DNA of 64,000 nucleotides, from contig NZ_LVEM01000002.1 of the NCBI RefSeq assembly GCF_001641335.1, forward strand, positions 1,560,124-1,624,123, read 5' to 3'. Below are positions 54,419 to 62,912 of this stretch, one piece after another (within the stretch, counting starts at the first letter, position 1; every line of letters begins with the position of its first letter). Under the pieces are notes generated by a model. That model did not search any database. It had not been told where the DNA came from and saw nothing but the letters and a program-made list of their open reading frames with translations. Source of the stretch: Bradyrhizobium stylosanthis (GTDB lineage Bacteria; Pseudomonadota; Alphaproteobacteria; Rhizobiales; Xanthobacteraceae). Made by a program: the position numbers and the translations under genes.

Positions 54419-54637
54419 GATTCGCTCGCCTCTGCCCTGTGCTGTCATATCGGTGTCATCGCGTTATCCACAGCTCAGATGCGTTTTTGGGTGATTTTGG
54501 CGCGCGAATCCGCCTCGCGCGGGTCGCGACGAGGCCGTGCGGGGGGCGCGGCGGCATGCCTAACGATCCGACAACGCGGCCGCGCCGTTCATGAATCCAA
54601 AACCAAAGGCGCGCTTTGAAGGATCGCAGTGAGATTC
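54419..54637. promoter_or_regulatory. Gap with perfect DnaA box and four GANTC sites
   Basis: TTATCCACA (54464-54472) is a consensus DnaA box. GANTC sites: 54419-54423, 54506-54510, 54593-54597 and 54633-54637. The 415-bp gap lies between the minus-strand Lys/Ala peptide gene and the plus-strand diguanylate cyclase gene and holds no gene. Confidence 0.45.
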
Positions 54638-54742
54638 CATTAAGCGCAGGTGCGCATCATTCTCCGCAAGAAAACGGGGATGGGTCATGGACGGACGGCT
54701 GCCAGGGACGGGGGGCGGGGCGCTGCGCGCGCCGCACGCGCC

Positions 54743-55954
54743 ATGCTGAACGTACCGACACTCTGGACGGTCTTCATCGTCAACTTCCTCGCGCTCGGCC
54801 TGATCTGGGCCTATGTGACGCGCTCCTATCCGAAATTCGCCGCCGCACGGTTCTGGATGGCATCGGCCTTCGTCGGCGCGGCCGGCGCCATGACGGCCCT
54901 GGTCCGCGTGTTCTTCGCCTCGCCCCTGCCGCTCCTGATTGGCGCTGCCGGCGTCATGGCGGCGAGCGGCTTTGCCGCCATGGGCATTCAGCGCTTCTAC
55001 GACCGGCCGGTCTCGTGGCGCCTCATGACCGCAACGCAATGTCTGAGCCTCGCCGGCGTCGTGTTCTTCATGGTCGGCTTCGAGCACATGCAACTGCGTA
55101 TGCTCAGCTACACGATCGGTCAGGGACTGCCGCTGATGCTGGCGCTGCATCTGCTGCTGTCGCCGCAGCAGGGTCGCGTCAGCCCGGGCGCGCGGCTGTC
55201 GGGCATCGTCATTCTCTGCATCATCGGGATCCTGCTGGTGCGCACGGCGGGCAACCTGCTCGGCTATGATTTCTCGGCCGTCGCAGCCGGTCAGACCCAC
55301 GCCGTCATGGTGCTGGGGCTGCTGTTCCTGTCGATGACGCTCAATTTCGGCTTCCTGCTGATGGCGATGGACCGGCTGCGGGGCGAGGTCGCCGACCTCG
55401 CGCTGCTCGACGATCTCACCGGCGTCGCCAACCGCCGCCATTTGCTGCAGCGCCTGTCCGAGGAATGCGCCCGTTCGGAGCGCAGCGGCGAACCGTTCTC
55501 GCTGTTGGTGATCGACCTCGACGGCTTCAAGACCATCAACGACACCCACGGCCATGCCGCGGGCGACGAATGCCTCAGGCACTTCACCCTGATGGCGCAG
55601 ACGCGTCTGCGGCCCGGCGACATGCTCGCCCGCACCGGCGGCGACGAGTTCTGCGTCGTGCTGCCGTCGTCCTCGCTGCGGGAGGGGGCCATGATCGCCC
55701 GCCGCGTGCTCGACGTCTGCCGCCAGGATGCCGCGGCCTGCAGCGGCAAGGACATCCCGATCGCGATCTCCATCGGCGTTGCCGAGTGGGACCGCGGCGT
55801 CGGCCAATTCCCGGACCGGCTCATCGCCCACGCCGACCACGCGCTCTATGCCGCCAAGAAGAACGGCAAGAACGATTTCGCGGTCTACGATCCGGCCCCG
55901 CCGCTCTTGCCGGAGCCGTTTGGCCCGGCCGTCGGCAAGCGCACATTCGCCTAA
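54743..55954 (+). CDS. Membrane diguanylate cyclase (GGDEF)
   Basis: 403 residues. Six hydrophobic segments (residues 8-205: TVFIVNFLALGLIWAYVT, FVGAAGAMTALV, LLIGAAGVMAASGFAAM, GVVFFMVGF, GIVILCIIGILLV, HAVMVLGLLFLSMTLNFGFL) act as an integral sensor, then a GGDEF domain (DDLTGVANRRHLLQRLSEEC, VIDLDGFKTINDTHGHAAGD, LARTGGDEFCVVLP at 299-303). The inhibitory I-site R290-x-x-D293 is present five residues before GGDEF, so product inhibition is expected. Makes c-di-GMP. ATG 54743 is preferred; ATG 54680 would add a Gly/Arg-rich leader. Confidence 0.9.
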   Translation: MLNVPTLWTVFIVNFLALGLIWAYVTRSYPKFAAARFWMASAFVGAAGAMTALVRVFFASPLPLLIGAAGVMAASGFAAMGIQRFYDRPVSWRLMTATQCLSLAGVVFFMVGFEHMQLRMLSYTIGQGLPLMLALHLLLSPQQGRVSPGARLSGIVILCIIGILLVRTAGNLLGYDFSAVAAGQTHAVMVLGLLFLSMTLNFGFLLMAMDRLRGEVADLALLDDLTGVANRRHLLQRLSEECARSERSGEPFSLLVIDLDGFKTINDTHGHAAGDECLRHFTLMAQTRLRPGDMLARTGGDEFCVVLPSSSLREGAMIARRVLDVCRQDAAACSGKDIPIAISIGVAEWDRGVGQFPDRLIAHADHALYAAKKNGKNDFAVYDPAPPLLPEPFGPAVGKRTFA

Positions 55955-55989
55955 AGCCTGCTACGATCGGGTCCGTTGACTGGACCCGC

Positions 55990-56613
55990 ATGATGATGTC
56001 TCGCCTGCTCGCGGCCGTTCTCGCCGCTCTTCTGATCACCCCAGCCGCTGCAGCCGACGCCGAGTTCGCAAAGCTCGCGCGCGCCTCCGGCACGCCCGAC
56101 ATTCCAGGCCTCAAGATCGTCTGGCTCGCGCCGTGGGGCGATGTCCGCAGCGCCCATCCGTGGCGCAACATCATCGTGCACCAGACCGAGGGGCCTGCGG
56201 GCTCGGCGCGCGGCGGCGCCGCCGAGCAGGCCAAGAACCCGACGCGCCGCGGCGTGACGGTGTGGGTCGAGACCGACGGCACGGTCTATTGGGCGGTCGC
56301 CGAAAACCTGGTGCCGACCCATGGCGACGGCGCCAACCGCAACGACAACAAGTACATCGACAACCGGCCGACCCATCGCCAGGTGGTGCGCGACAATTCG
56401 ATCGGCGTCGAGTTCGCCGGCAACTATCCCGATGTCGCGACCGGACCGACCGAGGCGCAGGTCGCGGCCTGGAAGATCCTGGTGAAGGTGCTGCGCGCCC
56501 GCTACGACATCCCGCTCGACCACGTCTATGCGCACAACTGGATCGACTACAAGGACGCCCGCTATTGCGAAGGCTGCTGGCTCGCGACGCTGGCCAGGGT
56601 CTGGGGCGAGTAG
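55990..56613 (+). CDS. Secreted N-acetylmuramoyl-L-alanine amidase
   Basis: 207 residues. Signal peptide (MMMSRLLAAVLAALLITPAA then AAD) and an Amidase_2 domain: WRNIIVHQTEGPAGS with the zinc His, GVTVWVETDGTVYWAVAENL, NSIGVEFAGNYPD and DHVYAHNWIDYKDARYCEGC with a further zinc His and a Cys in the usual third-ligand area. Cleaves the amide between MurNAc and the stem peptide. Follows the diguanylate cyclase by 35 nt and may be co-transcribed. Confidence 0.9.
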   Translation: MMMSRLLAAVLAALLITPAAAADAEFAKLARASGTPDIPGLKIVWLAPWGDVRSAHPWRNIIVHQTEGPAGSARGGAAEQAKNPTRRGVTVWVETDGTVYWAVAENLVPTHGDGANRNDNKYIDNRPTHRQVVRDNSIGVEFAGNYPDVATGPTEAQVAAWKILVKVLRARYDIPLDHVYAHNWIDYKDARYCEGCWLATLARVWGE

Positions 56614-56671
56614 ACGGAGATGCGCTCCCTCGCCCCTTTTGCGGGGAGAGACGAACAAAGGCACGCCGATG

Positions 56672-57013
56672 TTACACCGGCTGCGACATCCAGCTGAACA
56701 GCCGCCGGATCAGGCCCGGCCGTCGCGGTACTTCAGGCGGGCCGTCCGCAGCGAGCACGCGTTTGAGGAAGTAATCCAGGAACACCATGTCGTTCGGCTC
56801 GGTGACGGTGAATGTCTCCTCGCCGAAATAGACGCTGTAGCTGAAGAAGAACGGCCCCATCAGCGGGATCGTCGCGGTCCCCGCATAATCCTTGGAGATC
56901 ACGAACTCGGACGGCTCGAGCCCATGCTCGCGCATCGTCTGTTCGACCAGCGGCAGCTTGCGCATGAACTGGCCGGAAAAGCCGCCGACGGTGGATTGCA
57001 GGATGATCGACAC
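56672..57013 (-). CDS. Hypothetical protein (113 aa)
   Basis: Soluble, no family recognised. MSIILQSTVGGFSGQFMRKL, VISKDYAGTATIPLMGPFFF, YSVYFGEETFTVTEPNDMVF. Beta-rich centre. Divergent from 57124-57627 with about 110 bp between. Codon use normal for the host. Confidence 0.65.
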   Translation of the reverse strand: MSIILQSTVGGFSGQFMRKLPLVEQTMREHGLEPSEFVISKDYAGTATIPLMGPFFFSYSVYFGEETFTVTEPNDMVFLDYFLKRVLAADGPPEVPRRPGLIRRLFSWMSQPV

Positions 57014-57123
57014 GGCGCGTCCACATCGCTCGATGTTGTCGGTCCGGTCTTTCTGGGTCGGTTGACCGGACGCGCGGGTTCAAGGCAAGCTCGTTCTACG
57101 GCAGCGAAGGGGAGGGGAATGTG

Positions 57124-57627
57124 ATGGCGGTCTCATCCGGCAGCACGTTATGCGTCGGGCTTGCCCGCACATCGCAGCACGGCTTGCGCGCGTTCGGCGT
57201 GATGCCGGCGATCGTGCTGTCGCTGTGTACGTCGCTGCTGGTGGCGCTGGAGACGCCGAGCAAGCCCTTCCTCGACAAGAACAGCTTTTATCTCGCCTCC
57301 GCCGGCTTCCGCGTGCAGGTCGCCAATGACGCGGCGGGTCAGAAAGCGTTGCGCGCATTGCCGCCGCATCGCTTCGTGGTGCACCGGAACGGCGGCAACG
57401 CCCGCTATCTCTACGCCGAGCCGTTGCATTGCGTCTGCATCTTCATCGGCACGCAGGCCGCCTATGAGGCCTATCGCGGCATGCTCAGCCGCGGCACCGA
57501 CCAGCCCGACGTGGTCTCTGCCGACTACAAGACGCAAGCCAGCGCACTGCTCGACGAGACCCCGGCGCAGCTGGAGGATCAGGTCGAGCCGGAATCGCTC
57601 GCGGATTATTTTCGCGCGTTTTATTGA
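57124..57627 (+). CDS. Exported hypothetical protein (167 aa)
   Basis: One N-terminal hydrophobic segment (VMPAIVLSLCTSLLVALETP) serving as signal or anchor, then LDKNSFYLASAGFRVQVAND and HRNGGNARYLYAEPLHCVCI, FIGTQAAYEAYRGMLSRGTD. No domain recognised. ATG 57124 follows a GGGGAGGGG tract at good spacing; GTG 57121 is just upstream. Confidence 0.7.
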   Translation: MAVSSGSTLCVGLARTSQHGLRAFGVMPAIVLSLCTSLLVALETPSKPFLDKNSFYLASAGFRVQVANDAAGQKALRALPPHRFVVHRNGGNARYLYAEPLHCVCIFIGTQAAYEAYRGMLSRGTDQPDVVSADYKTQASALLDETPAQLEDQVEPESLADYFRAFY

Positions 57628-57644
57628 AGGCACCCACGCTGCTT

Positions 57645-57802
57645 TCCCCTCTCCCCTTGTGGGAGAGGGGGGGCTGCGCGTAGCGCAGACGGGTGAGGGG
57701 TTCTCCCCGCGCGCATATCTCTTGCAGCGAACGTGTGGAGACAACCCCTCATAGGCGGCCAAAGGCCGCCTATGCCACCTTCCCCCGCAAGGGGGGAAGG
57801 GG
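57645..57802. repeat. Long interspersed repeat (ctctccccttgcgggagagg family)
   Basis: cccctctccccttgtgggag + aggggg ... ccttcccccgcaagggggga + aggggc with cataggcggcc / ggccgcctatg inside. Confidence 0.85.
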
Positions 57803-57837
57803 CATCACCGCTCGGCTCTCGCCTCACTTCAAAACAA

Positions 57838-57863
57838 AAAAGCCGGCGTTGCCGCCGGCTTTT
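57838..57863 (-). terminator. Terminator of rpoH
   Basis: aaaagccggc-gttgcc-gccggctttt; seven or more A on the left become the T-run for the minus-strand rpoH transcript. Confidence 0.85.
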
Positions 57864-57907
57864 CGTCTTTGTCGATCCGCCAATTCTTACCGCGGCAAGC
57901 CTCGCAC

Positions 57908-58807
57908 TTAGTGCGCGGCTTCCAGCGCGGCCTGTTCCTGCCTTGCGATCGTGCCCTTGACCGCGGACTGCACCTTCTCGAAGGCGCGGACCTCGATCTG
58001 GCGGACGCGCTCGCGCGACACGCCGAACTCGGCGGCAAGGTCTTCCAGCGTCATCGGCTCGTCCGCAAGGCGGCGGGCCTCGAAGATGCGGCGTTCGCGC
58101 GGGTTGAGCACGCCCATCGCGCCGTTCAGCGCGTCACGGCGGTGATCATACTCCTCGTGCTCGGCCAGCATGGCTTCCTGGTTGGGCGTGTTGTCGACCA
58201 GCCAGTCCTGCCATTCGCCGGCTTCGCCGTCGTCGCGGATCGGGGCGTTGAGCGACGCGTCGCCACCGAGGCGGCGGTTCATGTCGATCACGTCCTGATC
58301 GGTCACGCCGAGACGCTTGGCAATGATCTTCACCTGGTCGGGGCGGAGATCGCCCTCGTCCAGCGCGTTGATCTTGCTCTTCGCCTTGCGCAGGTTGAAG
58401 AACAGCTTCTTCTGGTTCGCGGTGGTGCCCATCTTCACGAGCGACCAGGAACGCAGGATGTACTCTTGAATCGACGCCTTGATCCACCACATCGCGTAGG
58501 TGGCGAGACGGAACCCCTTCTCGGGTTCGAAACGCTTCACCGCCTGCATCAGGCCGACATTGCCTTCCGAGACGACCTCGGAGATCGGCAGGCCGTAGCC
58601 GCGATAGCCCATGGCGATCTTGGCCACGAGGCGGAGATGGCTGGTGACGAGTTGGTGCGCCGCGTCGCGATCGTCATGCTCACGCCAACGCTTGGCGAGC
58701 ATGTATTCCTGCTGGGGTTCCAGCATCGGGAACTTGCGGATCTCGGCGAGGTAGCGAGAAAGGCCGGATTCTCCATTGAGGACCGGCAAAGCAGCGGTAC
58801 GGGCCAT
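57908..58807 (-). CDS. rpoH: Heat-shock sigma factor RpoH
   Basis: RpoH, 299 residues. Region 1.2/2 LSRYLAEIRKFPMLEPQQEY, LVTSHLRLVAKIAMGYRGYG, LPISEVVSEGNVGLMQAVKR, FEPEKGFRLATYAMWWIKAS; the RpoH box is seen in SIQEYILRSWSLVKMGTTAN-QKKLFFNLRK; region 4 in MTLEDLAAEFGVSRERVRQI. Directs heat-shock promoters; rhizobia usually carry two or three copies, and I cannot tell which this is. It follows the RluA gene by 216 bp, which holds its own promoter region. Confidence 0.95.
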   Translation of the reverse strand: MARTAALPVLNGESGLSRYLAEIRKFPMLEPQQEYMLAKRWREHDDRDAAHQLVTSHLRLVAKIAMGYRGYGLPISEVVSEGNVGLMQAVKRFEPEKGFRLATYAMWWIKASIQEYILRSWSLVKMGTTANQKKLFFNLRKAKSKINALDEGDLRPDQVKIIAKRLGVTDQDVIDMNRRLGGDASLNAPIRDDGEAGEWQDWLVDNTPNQEAMLAEHEEYDHRRDALNGAMGVLNPRERRIFEARRLADEPMTLEDLAAEFGVSRERVRQIEVRAFEKVQSAVKGTIARQEQAALEAAH

Positions 58808-59023
58808 AGTGCGCCCTCCAAAAGGTTCAGGCCCCCGATAGCGGCGGGCCAGGCAGACGACCGCTGTGTCAAAGCCGGCCGGGCTGCGATGTTCCGTTGG
58901 TCATTTCCAACGCAGGCGCAATATACCCCAAGGGGGGGCGAAAAGGGAAGGATTGCTGACGTCACGTCCCCGTGTGGCAGCTATAACTTTTTGTAATGTA
59001 ACGTCTTTCTTAAACGGCCTGCG

Positions 59024-60031
59024 TCATAGCGCCGCTTTGAGGGCGCCTTGGAGGAGAAGCAAATCCTCCGGCAGAGGCGCCTCCCAGTGGAGTAATTCTC
59101 CAGTCCTCGGGTGCTCCAGTACCAGGAGATAGGCATGCAGGGCCTGTCGCCCAAGGGCGGCCAGGGCGCCCTGCGACTCGGGCCCGAGCTGGTTCGCCTT
59201 GGTCTTGAAATGCGGGCCATAGACGGCATCGCCCATCAGGGGGTGGCCGATATGGGCGAGGTGGACGCGGATCTGGTGGGTGCGGCCGGTCTCGAGCTCG
59301 CAGGCGAGCAGGGCGGCGACCGGCTTGCCGTCACGCCCGGAAAAGCTTTCCAGGATCTCCCAATGGGTGACCGCCTCGCGGCCGCCCTGGCGCACCGCCA
59401 TCTTCTCGCGGGCATGCGGATGGCGGTCGATCGGCGCATCGACGGTGCCGCGATGACGGTTCGGCACGCCCCAGGCAAAGGCCATGTAGCCGCGCCGCAT
59501 CTCGCCGGTGCGGCCGTGATCGGCGAACTGCGCCGACAGCGAGGCATGCGCCATGTCGTTCTTGGCGACCACCATCAGTCCGGTGGTGTCCTTGTCCAGC
59601 CGGTGCACGATACCGGGCCGGCGCACCCCGCCGATGCCCGACAGCGAGGCGCCGCAATGGGCGATCAGCGCGTTCACCAGCGTGCCGGTCTCGTGCCCGG
59701 CCGCGGGGTGGACGACCAGCCCCTTGGGCTTGTTGATGACGATGATGTCGTCGTCCTCGAACACGATATCGAGGGCGATTTCCTCCCCCTTCGGCTCGGC
59801 GGGCGCGGCCTCCGGCACGTCGATTATGATCGTATCGCCCGAGGCGACATGATAAGCGGGGTCGCGGACTGCGGCGGCCTTCAGGCTCACCGCGCCCGCA
59901 AGGATCAGGGCTTTGAGCCTCGATCGCGACAGCTCCGGCAGGCGCGCCGCCAGCACGCGGTCGAGCCGGGGCGAGCCCTCGTCGCCTTCGACCACGACCT
60001 CCAACCTTTGCGCAGAGCCAATAGTTTCCAT
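59024..60031 (-). CDS. RluA-family pseudouridine synthase (RluD-like)
   Basis: 335 residues. S4 domain (RLDRVLAARLPELSRSRLKA) and RluA catalytic domain: VINKPKGLVVHPAAGHETGT, the catalytic Asp in GIVHRLDKDTTGLMVVAKND, and LLACELETGRTHQIRVHLAH, GHPLMGDAVYG. Length and S4 domain fit RluD, which modifies 23S helix 69, but RluC is possible. The annotated ATG (60031) overlaps the ATG of the divergent gene at 60030 on the palindrome CATG, so one of the two starts may lie further in. Confidence 0.92.
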   Translation of the reverse strand: METIGSAQRLEVVVEGDEGSPRLDRVLAARLPELSRSRLKALILAGAVSLKAAAVRDPAYHVASGDTIIIDVPEAAPAEPKGEEIALDIVFEDDDIIVINKPKGLVVHPAAGHETGTLVNALIAHCGASLSGIGGVRRPGIVHRLDKDTTGLMVVAKNDMAHASLSAQFADHGRTGEMRRGYMAFAWGVPNRHRGTVDAPIDRHPHAREKMAVRQGGREAVTHWEILESFSGRDGKPVAALLACELETGRTHQIRVHLAHIGHPLMGDAVYGPHFKTKANQLGPESQGALAALGRQALHAYLLVLEHPRTGELLHWEAPLPEDLLLLQGALKAAL

Positions 60032-60374
60032 GACGACGTCTGATACCGCTGTTCCCGAACCGACCCCCGAGCAGGCCGCGCTGTTTGCGCGGGTGCGGCG
60101 GATGATGCTGATCGCGGGGTTGACGACGGCGCTGGCTGTCTGCGCCGTCCTGATCGCGGTGGGCTACCGCCTTTTCAAGTCGGAGGGAAGGGCGGTCGAG
60201 ACCGCCGGCGACGTCACCGCAACCCTGCCGAAGGGCGCCAGGATCGTCTCGACCGGGGTCGCCGGCGATCGCCTCGTGGTCACGCTGGATGTCGGCGGGG
60301 TCACCGAGATCCGTACCTTCGATGCCCACACCCTGAAGCCCGCCGGAAAGCTGAAATTCGCCAACGAGCCGTAG
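60030..60374 (+). CDS. Single-pass membrane protein (114 aa)
   Basis: TM helix MMLIAGLTTALAVCAVLIAV (24-45) followed by a beta-rich soluble domain with LPKGARIVSTGVAGDRLVVT and GVTEIRTFDAHTLKPAGKLK. Unknown family; I recall similar proteins beside RluA in relatives. ATG 60030 is back to back with the RluA ATG, which is unusual; no clear Shine-Dalgarno is visible for it. Confidence 0.65.
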   Translation: MTTSDTAVPEPTPEQAALFARVRRMMLIAGLTTALAVCAVLIAVGYRLFKSEGRAVETAGDVTATLPKGARIVSTGVAGDRLVVTLDVGGVTEIRTFDAHTLKPAGKLKFANEP

Positions 60375-60480
60375 GGGCGGCGCGATCTGGGGATCGTGCC
60401 CGGTCCGCATTGTCCCTGCGTTGTCTTGCCGCGCAACTTCTGATTTAGCTTTTGCAGGGGAAGTTGAGCCGGGACTGGGA

Positions 60481-61080
60481 ATGGGGCGTATCAAGTCACT
60501 CGTCGTCGCGACGACAGTCATCGTCGGATCGCTCGGTTGTGCTGGATTTGCGGCGCTTGCAGAGCCGGCCAGGCAGCCCGCGGCCGCTCCCGTCAAACAG
60601 GCCGGACTCGCGGCGCCGGCCAAGCAACCCGCAGCACAGGCCAAGGCCAAGCCGACGAGCTCGCGCAGCGCGCGGCTCTATTTCCTGCGCGAGAAGGGCA
60701 TTTTGGGCGCGATGGGCGGGCTCGCCGCCTCCACCGAGATTCTGATCGACGGCAAGTCCGCCGGAAAGGTCGAGATGGGGACGTTCTTCGTCGTCGACCG
60801 GCCGCCGGGCCTCACCAAGATCGCCACCCACATGAAGCTGGCGATGGCGGATTACGAGATCGAAGTGCCGATCGAGGCCGGCAAGACCTATTATTTCGGC
60901 GTCGGCACAAGGCGCGGCGGCGCCCCCGTGCAGGACCTGCTCAACCAGGCTATCGCGGGCAGCAGCGGCGAGCAGATCCGCTCGTCATCGCCCTTCAAGG
61001 CCTCTTTCGCCGGCGCCGGCCTGTTCCGGTTTGAGCCCGCCGCCGGCGCCGCCGCGATCGAGAAACTGAAGACGCCGTGA
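60481..61080 (+). CDS. DUF2846 exported protein
   Basis: 199 residues. Signal peptide ending around SLGCAGFAALA; the Cys could be lipidated although the -3 position is not classical. A Pro/Ala/Lys low-complexity linker (residues 35-60) precedes a DUF2846 domain: ARLYFLREKGILGAMGGLAA, IDGKSAGKVEMGTFFVVDRP and GKTYYFGVGTRRGGAP. Function unknown. ATG 60481. Confidence 0.8.
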   Translation: MGRIKSLVVATTVIVGSLGCAGFAALAEPARQPAAAPVKQAGLAAPAKQPAAQAKAKPTSSRSARLYFLREKGILGAMGGLAASTEILIDGKSAGKVEMGTFFVVDRPPGLTKIATHMKLAMADYEIEVPIEAGKTYYFGVGTRRGGAPVQDLLNQAIAGSSGEQIRSSSPFKASFAGAGLFRFEPAAGAAAIEKLKTP

Positions 61081-61228
61081 GTGTTCCCGGCGGTTTTGCG
61101 GGGCGCGCGCACCCGACAAGGCCGTCGCGCCGTTAAGCCTGAACCGCACTCATCGTGAATATCCGGGATTTTCGCACCCCATCGAGGCTTGCCGTGGGCA
61201 AAATTCGCGGCTATGTCCTGTCCCTCAC

Positions 61229-61303
61229 GCTCCCTTCGTCTAGCGGTTAGGACGCGGCCCTCTCAAGGCTGAAACAGGGGTTCGATTCCCCTAGGGAGCG
61301 CCA
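61229..61303 (+). tRNA. tRNA-Glu(CTC)
   Basis: 75 bases including encoded CCA. Acceptor GCTCCCT / AGGGAGC, D loop AGCGGTTAGGA with the GG pair, anticodon loop CTCTCAA (anticodon CTC, Glu), T arm AGGGG-TTCGATT-CCCCT. All elements intact. The sequence after it is a decayed accessory region, so this tRNA is a plausible integration site. Confidence 0.93.
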
Positions 61304-61674
61304 GAAAATTCAATGGCTTAGATCCGATTTCAGAAAGTCGTCGAATATCCGTTGAATAAGCGTCGACGAACGGTGGCGAACTTCGCCGCGCCAGTTGGTA
61401 AGCTCATCTGCCCGTTTTCGTAGCCGCCTAAAGTGCGCTCGTCCCGCCGCGATAACCGCCAGGTCCGTGCGCAATCCGTCGCGCGCTCAGAATGGCACTC
61501 GGTTCTGCTCAGCTTCATCAAGGCCATGCTTGGCAACTGCTTCGCGCTCAAGATGAAGAGGTAGGCTCGGCTGCCTTAGCTTCGTCAGCGGCGGCGAACA
61601 TTTCCATTCGTTTCGATGGTTCATCGAGGTGGCCCGATGACCCAGGATCGTCTCCGCTTGAATATAGACTCGAG
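61304..61674. other. Start of the decayed region after tRNA-Glu
   Basis: No intact gene. A minus-strand open fragment ending about 61316 reads LRTDLAVIAAGRAHFRRLRK-RADELTNWRGEVRHRSSTLI-QRIFDDF, good rhizobial codon use, but it has no start and I do not recognise it. It is probably the 3' remnant of an accessory gene. Confidence 0.35.
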
Positions 61675-62366
61675 ATGTTTCGCACGGACGAAGAGACTGC
61701 GTAGCAGTACTTCTTCGGCTTTCTGTCTCTGCAACTCGTCCTGTCCAAGAACCCGGACGTACTGGCGAGGATGAATGAAATGGCCACGTTATCACGACGC
61801 GCTAGGCGCTGCTGATGTCGGCATTCGTCGCTGGGCCGCATCTTCCAACGGGACCCGAAGTCGCTGCACAATATCGACAGGCTGCTCGACGTCGTGACAC
61901 GCGACATCGCTTCGTTGAGTGCGGCCGCCTTGGACAGACGCAGGATCGGGCAGGGCATGACGTAAGGACGCGGCGGCGTATGCCCACAGTTCGTACGACC
62001 TGACGATGGACGACGTGCGCGGCATGCGCAAAGCCGTCGGCCATTGGTGCAAGGTCACGAGGTCAGGTACCGCGAGATCCGGCACAAGATCTTCGCGCAC
62101 AAGAGCATCGATCGGGCGGCGGCCGGCACCGTGATGGCGAACACCAGCGTGGACTAGGACGGGAATTGCTCGGTTTCCTGCACGCGCTTTATCAATCGCT
62201 CTTTCAGTTGTACGCCAACGGCATCATGCCGAATATCACACCGGCAAAATTCGATTTGCCGTCGTCGCCGGGCGGCAGAAAACCGGGTGAGCGCATTTTC
62301 CACGAGAGCCGCGACCTATTGTACTGCATGCTGGATCCGCGGCTGCGATCGGACGCTCCGGTCTGA
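61675..62366 (+). pseudogene. Broken AbiU2-like HEPN-domain gene
   Basis: Successive plus-strand frames give one coherent protein: MFRTDEETA, stop, QYFFGFLSLQLVLSKNPDVL; then LGRIFQRDPKSLHNIDRLLD; KDAAAYAHSSYDLTMDDVRG; VRYREIRHKIFAHKSIDR; ELLGFLHALYQSLFQLYANG. The R-x(4)-H-like core REIRHKIFAHK and the order of the segments match AbiU2-type HEPN proteins, which occur in abortive-infection and toxin contexts. One nonsense codon (TAG 61702) and at least three frameshifts (about 61800, 61960, 62050, 62155) break it. Family call from memory of the pattern. Confidence 0.5.
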
Positions 62367-62611
62367 TCCGAGATCGATCCGGCCTTGAACTTCGTCCACG
62401 CTCCGGAGACAAGTCGTACGATCGCCGGCTCGAGCCCGTCGCCATTGCGAATGTTTTGCGACACGTGCGGACGGCCATGCGTCCTGTCGTTGTTCATCTG
62501 CAGTTCAACTCCTACATGCTACGGGCAAAGTGCCGCGACCACCGCGACCGGAGCGAGGTCAAGGATCTGGAGCAGAAGCACGACCTCGTCCTCAAGCTTA
62601 AAGGCGCGTGA
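62360..62611 (+). pseudogene. Unrecognised open fragment
   Basis: Reads ...GDKSYDRRLEPVAIANVLRH, VRTAMRPVVVHLQFNSYMLR, AKCRDHRDRSEVKDLEQKHD then LVLKLKGA and stop. Protein-like and in rhizobial codons, but no ATG/GTG start and no family. It overlaps the end of the HEPN remnant by a few bases in another frame. Confidence 0.35.
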
Positions 62612-62789
62612 TCGTAAAGACCTACAGCGTAACGAACGTGGCTGTGAGAGATCGCAAGATGGCAAAGACGATTGGCGACGCGCGCTTGCTATCGGATGTC
62701 CGGCCTTCACCGATCGCGTGCCGGCGAAGGGACCGGTCGCCTGCTCGATCAGGGCTTCACCTTTGGCGCCCGCGGACTCGCCGGCATGC

Positions 62790-62912
62790 TTACGAAAATG
62801 TCGCGACGAGCGGCGAGATTTCTTGCATGAGCTTTTGAGCGACAAACTTTCCCCACGCCTCAACAAGAGGGCGTTCTTGATACCAGCGCTCTAGGAGCTC
62901 TTCCTCGGTCAT
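62790..62912 (-). pseudogene. Truncated gene coupled to the NdpA-like gene
   Basis: ATG 62912 overlaps the upstream stop as ATGA. It reads MTEEELLERWYQERPLVEAW, GKFVAQKLMQEISPLVATFS then stops; a further frame continues with KGEALIEQATGPFAGTR, so a frameshift truncates it. The opening faintly recalls RelA/SpoT-domain proteins, but this is not firm. Confidence 0.4.

Noticed and set aside
61560..61680. Minus-strand reading AETILGHRATSM that recalls an integrase C-terminus
   Set aside because: It has no tyrosine box, no extended match, and lies opposite the better supported HEPN remnant.
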